Shown here piece by piece: positions 62,442-64,000 of a stretch of DNA of 64,000 nt. The first letter of the stretch is position 1, and each line of letters starts with the position of its first letter. Below the pieces are notes generated by a model that had not been told where the DNA came from, searched no databases, and worked only from the letters and a program-made list of their open reading frames with translations. The translations under genes were made by a program, and so were the position numbers. The DNA comes from M3007 sp031373665 (lineage in GTDB: Bacteria; Bacteroidota; Bacteroidia; Chitinophagales; Saprospiraceae), in contig JANMMZ010000022.1 in assembly GCA_031373665.1 (NCBI GenBank), forward strand, positions 3,162 to 67,161, written 5' to 3'.

Positions 62442-62849
62442 TTACTTGACGAATTTCACGATATCAGTGTCTCCATTACCGCCACTGAGATGCTCAAAGT
62501 GCATCAAGTTGGCATCCATAGAGATGATAAGCCAGTCTTCTTCGAGTTCTCCGAGCGCGCTCGGTACGGAGCCGTTGAAGTCTATCACAAATTTGTTCTT
62601 ACTGTCATCTACACCTGTCTGCCAGATTCCTGCCCAGTTTTGGCCGCCGTTGGTGGCTGTCAATGTGCCATTGCTTTCAAACTCAAAAGTATAATTGGCA
62701 TAATAAGAACTTTTGTCCTGTTTGTCAAAAAAGTAACTGACTTTCCACTTGCCTGAAGCGGGCGTATTTCCATTGGGACTGGAACTATCGGGGTCACATG
62801 CTGTAAGATTGACAAACAAGGCGAGCAGGGTGATTTTTAAAAAATTCAT
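62442..62849 (-). CDS. Small lipocalin-like lipoprotein
   Basis: 135 residues from the ATG at 62849 (an ATG at 62873 would add eight). Lipoprotein signal MNFLKITLLALFVNLTAC with the modified Cys18. A Ser/Pro-rich spacer is followed by a beta-rich domain: GKWKVSYFFDKQDKSSYYAN, YTFEFESNGTLTATNGGQNW, AGIWQTGVDDSKNKFVIDFN, LEEDWLIISMDANLMHFEHL. This pattern is that of lipocalin-like outer-membrane lipoproteins of Bacteroidota, with no known ligand. Convergent with the Smr gene. Confidence 0.78.
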   Translation of the reverse strand: MNFLKITLLALFVNLTACDPDSSSPNGNTPASGKWKVSYFFDKQDKSSYYANYTFEFESNGTLTATNGGQNWAGIWQTGVDDSKNKFVIDFNGSVPSALGELEEDWLIISMDANLMHFEHLSGGNGDTDIVKFVK

Positions 62850-63098
62850 AATATTAAAGTTTAATTGATGCAATCTGTATGCTAAAATACGCCGACGGGC
62901 GGTATTGTATTGTAGGATAGGATCCTGAAACGGTAAAAATCAGAGGTAAAAGCGAAGGAATCATATTTAAAATGAAATCGTCAGAGGTTTCGCTCTCGGC
63001 TGATAGTGGGGTGAATTGCTTATAACCTGTCGCTTTCTCCGCGCTATTTGTCATTGGAATATTCTGAATGAACGTAATGTGAAAGGGTGTTTGATAAT

Positions 63099-63144
63099 AA
63101 GTAATCCAAGTTGCTGTTGTCCGCTATTCAAAGTGCCTTTAAAA
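63099..63144 (-). pseudogene. Fragment of a T9SS sorting-domain coding sequence
   Basis: On the minus strand one frame reads KGTLNSGQQQLGLLI. It matches EGSLNSGPQQLGLLT of the sorting domain encoded at about 63645-63690; about 39 of 46 bases agree. It has no start, signal or continuing frame and overlaps the end of the gene fragment at 63128-63421. It looks like debris from a lost or duplicated T9SS gene. Confidence 0.65.
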
Positions 63145-63421
63145 AACGCACTGGTATTTTTAGTTTGAAATATTGTCTTGCTGCTTTGGGATGATTTTTA
63201 GGTGCATTTGGAAACAGGTCGAAAAAGTCAACTTTCTCTACTTGTTTTATTTTTGCTTTGTACTTTATTTGAAACTTATGGTCTTTAAAAACTGCGGGAA
63301 AATAAAAAGCAATCCAGCAAGCGGATTCATTCCTAAGATTGACTGGCGTTTGTTTGCTGATTCGGACTCGATACCAACCCTCATCTTTGAGCAGTTGAAA
63401 ATCTGATACTGTAGGAATCAT
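63128..63421 (-). pseudogene. Truncated conserved Bacteroidota protein
   Basis: 97 readable residues from the ATG at 63421. The sequence KDEGWYRVRISKQTPVNLRN, CWIAFYFPAVFKDHKF and DLFPNAPKNHPKAARQYFKL resembles the front half of longer Bacteroidota proteins of unknown function that normally run on past this point. Here the frame ends abruptly at ...FLKAL, inside a stretch that matches a T9SS sorting-domain sequence in another frame. A truncation by recombination with a T9SS gene is the simplest reading. The remaining 250 bp to the lipoprotein gene hold nothing else that I recognise. Confidence 0.6.
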
Positions 63422-63558
63422 GGCAACTAGAACATCGTTTACTGGATTAAATTTGCTGTTTTTTAGTTATTACCTGTTTTTAATTTAAGGTTACCGTTGG
63501 CTATTTGAATCTGATAAGTTTTGGAAAAATAACGACCTTAGTATCGCAAGTATTGCAC

Positions 63559-64000
63559 CTAAATCACCACCAACTTACCACAAAATCCCATTTTTCCGCC
63601 TGTCTCCACCCGTACCAAGTAAGTACCTACTGGAAGCCCTTGGGTTAGTAATCCTAGTTGCTGTGGCCCGCTATTCAAGGAGCCTTCAAAAATCTGGGTC
63701 ACTTTTCTCCCTTGAAGGTCGTACAAATCAAGGCTGACTGAGGCTGCGGCGATGAGATTGAAGGATATTGTACTGCGTTCCGACATCGGATTAGGTGCTA
63801 TCACCACCTGATTTATTAAAGGGCGTTCCGATACACTGGAAGGCAAGGGTAGGGTAGATCTAAACATAGATCGGCCAAAAGAGGCGGCTGCCAAGGTGCG
63901 CGATGGCGCATGAAAAGTCAAATCAAGTATAGGTACATTCGGTATTCCATCATTGGCTGGAATCCAAGTATTGCCTCCATTGTCGGTTATAAATACGCCA
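63559..64000 (-). CDS. T9SS cargo protein with BNR-type repeat, C-terminal part
   Basis: The frame enters from the right edge of the window, so only the last 146 residues are seen. The first visible part (GVFITDNGGNTWIPANDGIP) is a BNR/Asp-box repeat as in sialidase-like or Vps10-like beta propellers, followed by SRTLAAASFGRSMFR. The end is a type A sorting domain: VIAPNPMSERSTISFNLI, ASVSLDLYDLQGRKV, LTQGLPVGTYLVRVETGG and a CGKLVVI tail. The protein should be exported by type IX secretion and act outside the cell. Its enzymatic role, if any, is outside the window. Confidence 0.85.
   Translation of the reverse strand, partial: GVFITDNGGNTWIPANDGIPNVPILDLTFHAPSRTLAAASFGRSMFRSTLPLPSSVSERPLINQVVIAPNPMSERSTISFNLIAAASVSLDLYDLQGRKVTQIFEGSLNSGPQQLGLLTQGLPVGTYLVRVETGGKMGFCGKLVVI

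Overview
The window looks like chromosomal DNA of a Bacteroidota bacterium, probably of the Saprospiria/Haliscomenobacter type. I infer this from protein content, not from a marker-gene tree. The evidence is type IX secretion (T9SS) parts and cargo (a PorP/SprF-like protein, PorQ, several C-terminal sorting domains), a TonB-dependent receptor with a carboxypeptidase-like N-domain, a transketolase split into two genes, a DUF2027-Smr protein, and many promoters with the Bacteroidota -7 box TAnnTTTG. There are no rRNA genes, no CRISPR array and no transposase gene. One tRNA gene (Asn, GTT) is present.

Layout. 1-13.9 kb: a cut-off gingipain-like peptidase, a WG-repeat protein, a B12-binding radical SAM enzyme, an M50 protease with rnhB, hutU, a TrpE-like enzyme, a T9SS cargo protein, rlmD, and an SDR-lipB-recX operon. 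13.9-17.5 kb: an unusual cluster made of a small double-glycine-leader peptide, a helical TPR-like protein, a stand-alone LytTR regulator and the remains of a second TPR-like gene. 17.5-30.5 kb: PorP/SprF-like protein, histidine kinase, bestrophin, fhs, hydrolase, DUF4105 protein, small kinase-like protein, porQ, YwqK-like lipoprotein and a patatin-like protein. 30.5-46.4 kb: feoAB, glucosaminidase, OmpA-like protein, THUMP-like methyltransferase, ECF sigma factor, a CorC-type three-gene operon, an AntA-like protein and an MFS-galT-epimerase operon. The two members of a MITE-like repeat pair (30.5 and 46.1 kb) lie at the two ends of this block. 46.7-64 kb: split transketolase, glycosyltransferase, folC, TonB receptor, dapB, MATE exporter, ubiX, yajC, a DUF4173 membrane protein, tRNA-Asn, psuG, DUF2027-Smr, a small lipoprotein, a decayed locus and a cut-off T9SS BNR-repeat protein.

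Most of the window is ordinary housekeeping and envelope function. The part that stands out is 13.9-17.5 kb. The peptide gene and the LytTR gene share an identical 20-bp upstream sequence, placed exactly 55 bp before the -7 box in both. The LytTR gene is flanked by two members of the same TPR-like family, one intact and one decayed. The peptide leader resembles those of pinensin-type lanthipeptides, but its core has no cysteine and no modification or export gene is nearby. A peptide / TPR-protein / LytTR co-regulated module is a reasonable but untested reading. Also notable are a 24-bp sequence from the peptide's terminator region that recurs inverted at 46.7 kb, palindromic REP-like units that supply the end of hutU, and a decayed locus at 63.1 kb that carries a stray piece of a T9SS sorting-domain sequence.
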